Positions 6,632 through 6,946 of a stretch of DNA of 6,946 nt are shown one piece after another (position 1 is the first letter of the stretch; the number at the start of each line of letters is the position of its first letter). This stretch comes from an uncultured Collinsella sp. (lineage in GTDB: Bacteria > Actinomycetota > Coriobacteriia > Coriobacteriales > Coriobacteriaceae): contig CABQJJ010000087.1 of NCBI GenBank assembly GCA_902464485.1, positions 1 to 6,946 of the forward strand, read 5' to 3'. The notes below the pieces were generated by a model. The model did not search any database and was not told where the DNA came from. It worked only from the letters and a program-made list of their open reading frames with translations. Both the position numbers and the translations under genes were made by a program.

Positions 6632-6782
6632 ATTTACGGCGCTGGATATTCTGGGCAGGAACAGTTGAGCTTGGGCGGCGTGTGTTGCCAGGCGATGTTG
6701 GCATTTGCGCCATGCCGGCTTGAGATTTAATAAAAACAGCAGGTAAAACGTTTATTAGGTACATTTTGCTTCTTTTGGTGCG
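6632..6782. other. Non-coding tract between the 18-base-repeat element and the GntR-like gene
   Basis: I see no gene here. GTTGGCAT (6697-6704) pairs with ATGCCGGC (6712-6719) using two G-U wobbles; the bases that follow are only weakly T-rich, so a terminator is doubtful. TAATAAA (6728-6734) and TTTATTA (6751-6757) form a perfect 7-base A/T inverted repeat with a 16-base spacer, downstream of the minus-strand gene's stop. Between its arms, AAAACAGCAGGT (6733-6744) differs by one base from AAAACCGCAGGT (6563-6574) inside the neighbouring element. The end of this tract is clearly richer in A/T than the genes. Confidence 0.4.
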
Positions 6783-6946
6783 CTAGCCGATGGGCTCGGT
6801 GTATTTGGCGCGGTCGGTGCGCTGGATGCGCTTGGAGACGTGGAGCGGGCGGCAGTCGGTGTCGTAGACGTAGTCAGTGATCAGGATCAGTGCCTGCCCG
6901 CGCTCGACGTTGAGCAAAAACGCCTCGTTTTGCGAGGCGTAGCACA
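6783..6946 (-). CDS. C-terminal end of a GntR-family transcription regulator (UTRA domain), cut by the window edge
   Basis: Read on the minus strand, an open frame enters from the right edge and runs 53 codons to TAG (complement of 6783-6785). The visible protein contains NVERGQALILITDYVYDTD followed by CRPLHVSKRIQRTDRAKYTE and ends in PIG. The order of a hydrophobic strand, YDTD-x-RPLHVS and a final R-x-DR-x-KY fits the last two strands of UTRA ligand-binding domains, which are found behind a GntR-type winged helix. The DNA-binding part and start lie outside the window, so the target and ligand are unknown. The gene is convergent with the GNAT gene, so this window shows only its 3' flank and not the promoter it may control. 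Confidence 0.75.
   Translation of the reverse strand, partial: CYASQNEAFLLNVERGQALILITDYVYDTDCRPLHVSKRIQRTDRAKYTEPIG

Noticed and set aside
1..6946. CRISPR arrays, tRNA or rRNA genes, toxin-antitoxin or defence genes
   Set aside because: I found no regularly spaced direct repeats, no tRNA-like cloverleaf and no gene with matching motifs on either strand.

Overview
The window looks like chromosomal DNA from a GC-rich Gram-positive bacterium. I think a gut Coriobacteriia such as Collinsella is likely, judging from the strong G/C bias at third codon positions, the gene types and the style of the intergenic DNA. That is an inference from memory; no database was searched. The coding part is ordinary core or near-core genome. 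The last ~390 bases before the final gene are not coding and hold most of the unexplained structure.

Layout. Bases 1-57 hold the terminator-like hairpin of an unseen upstream gene and the ribosome binding site of mfd. Then come four genes on the + strand. The first is mfd (58-3690, transcription-repair coupling factor, complete). A strong hairpin at 3701-3744 follows it. Next is a PAP2-family membrane phosphatase (3780-4643), and 45 bases later a low-specificity L-threonine aldolase (4689-5714). A textbook intrinsic terminator (5732-5775) closes that unit. A phosphinothricin-type GNAT acetyltransferase (5792-6394) starts almost directly behind the terminator. At the right edge, on the - strand and convergent with these genes, is the C-terminal end of a regulator with a GntR/UTRA-like tail (6783-6946, cut by the window end).

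Between the convergent genes (6395-6782) I see two stacked structured elements and a less organised tract. The first (about 6394-6499) begins on the last base of the GNAT stop codon, is bounded by GGGAC/GTCCC and contains an internal hairpin. The second (6509-6631) is 123 bases long and bounded by a perfect 18-base inverted repeat, with further helices inside. They look like small non-coding mobile or repeat elements, or structured RNAs. A whole-genome repeat search would decide.

How the genes fit together: mfd acts in DNA repair. PAP2 and the aldolase may be co-transcribed, given their spacing, but share no obvious pathway. The acetyltransferase probably detoxifies or modifies small amino-acid-like substrates. 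I see no defence system, CRISPR array, phage gene, tRNA or rRNA, and no convincing new multi-gene system. The best candidates for something undescribed are the non-coding elements.
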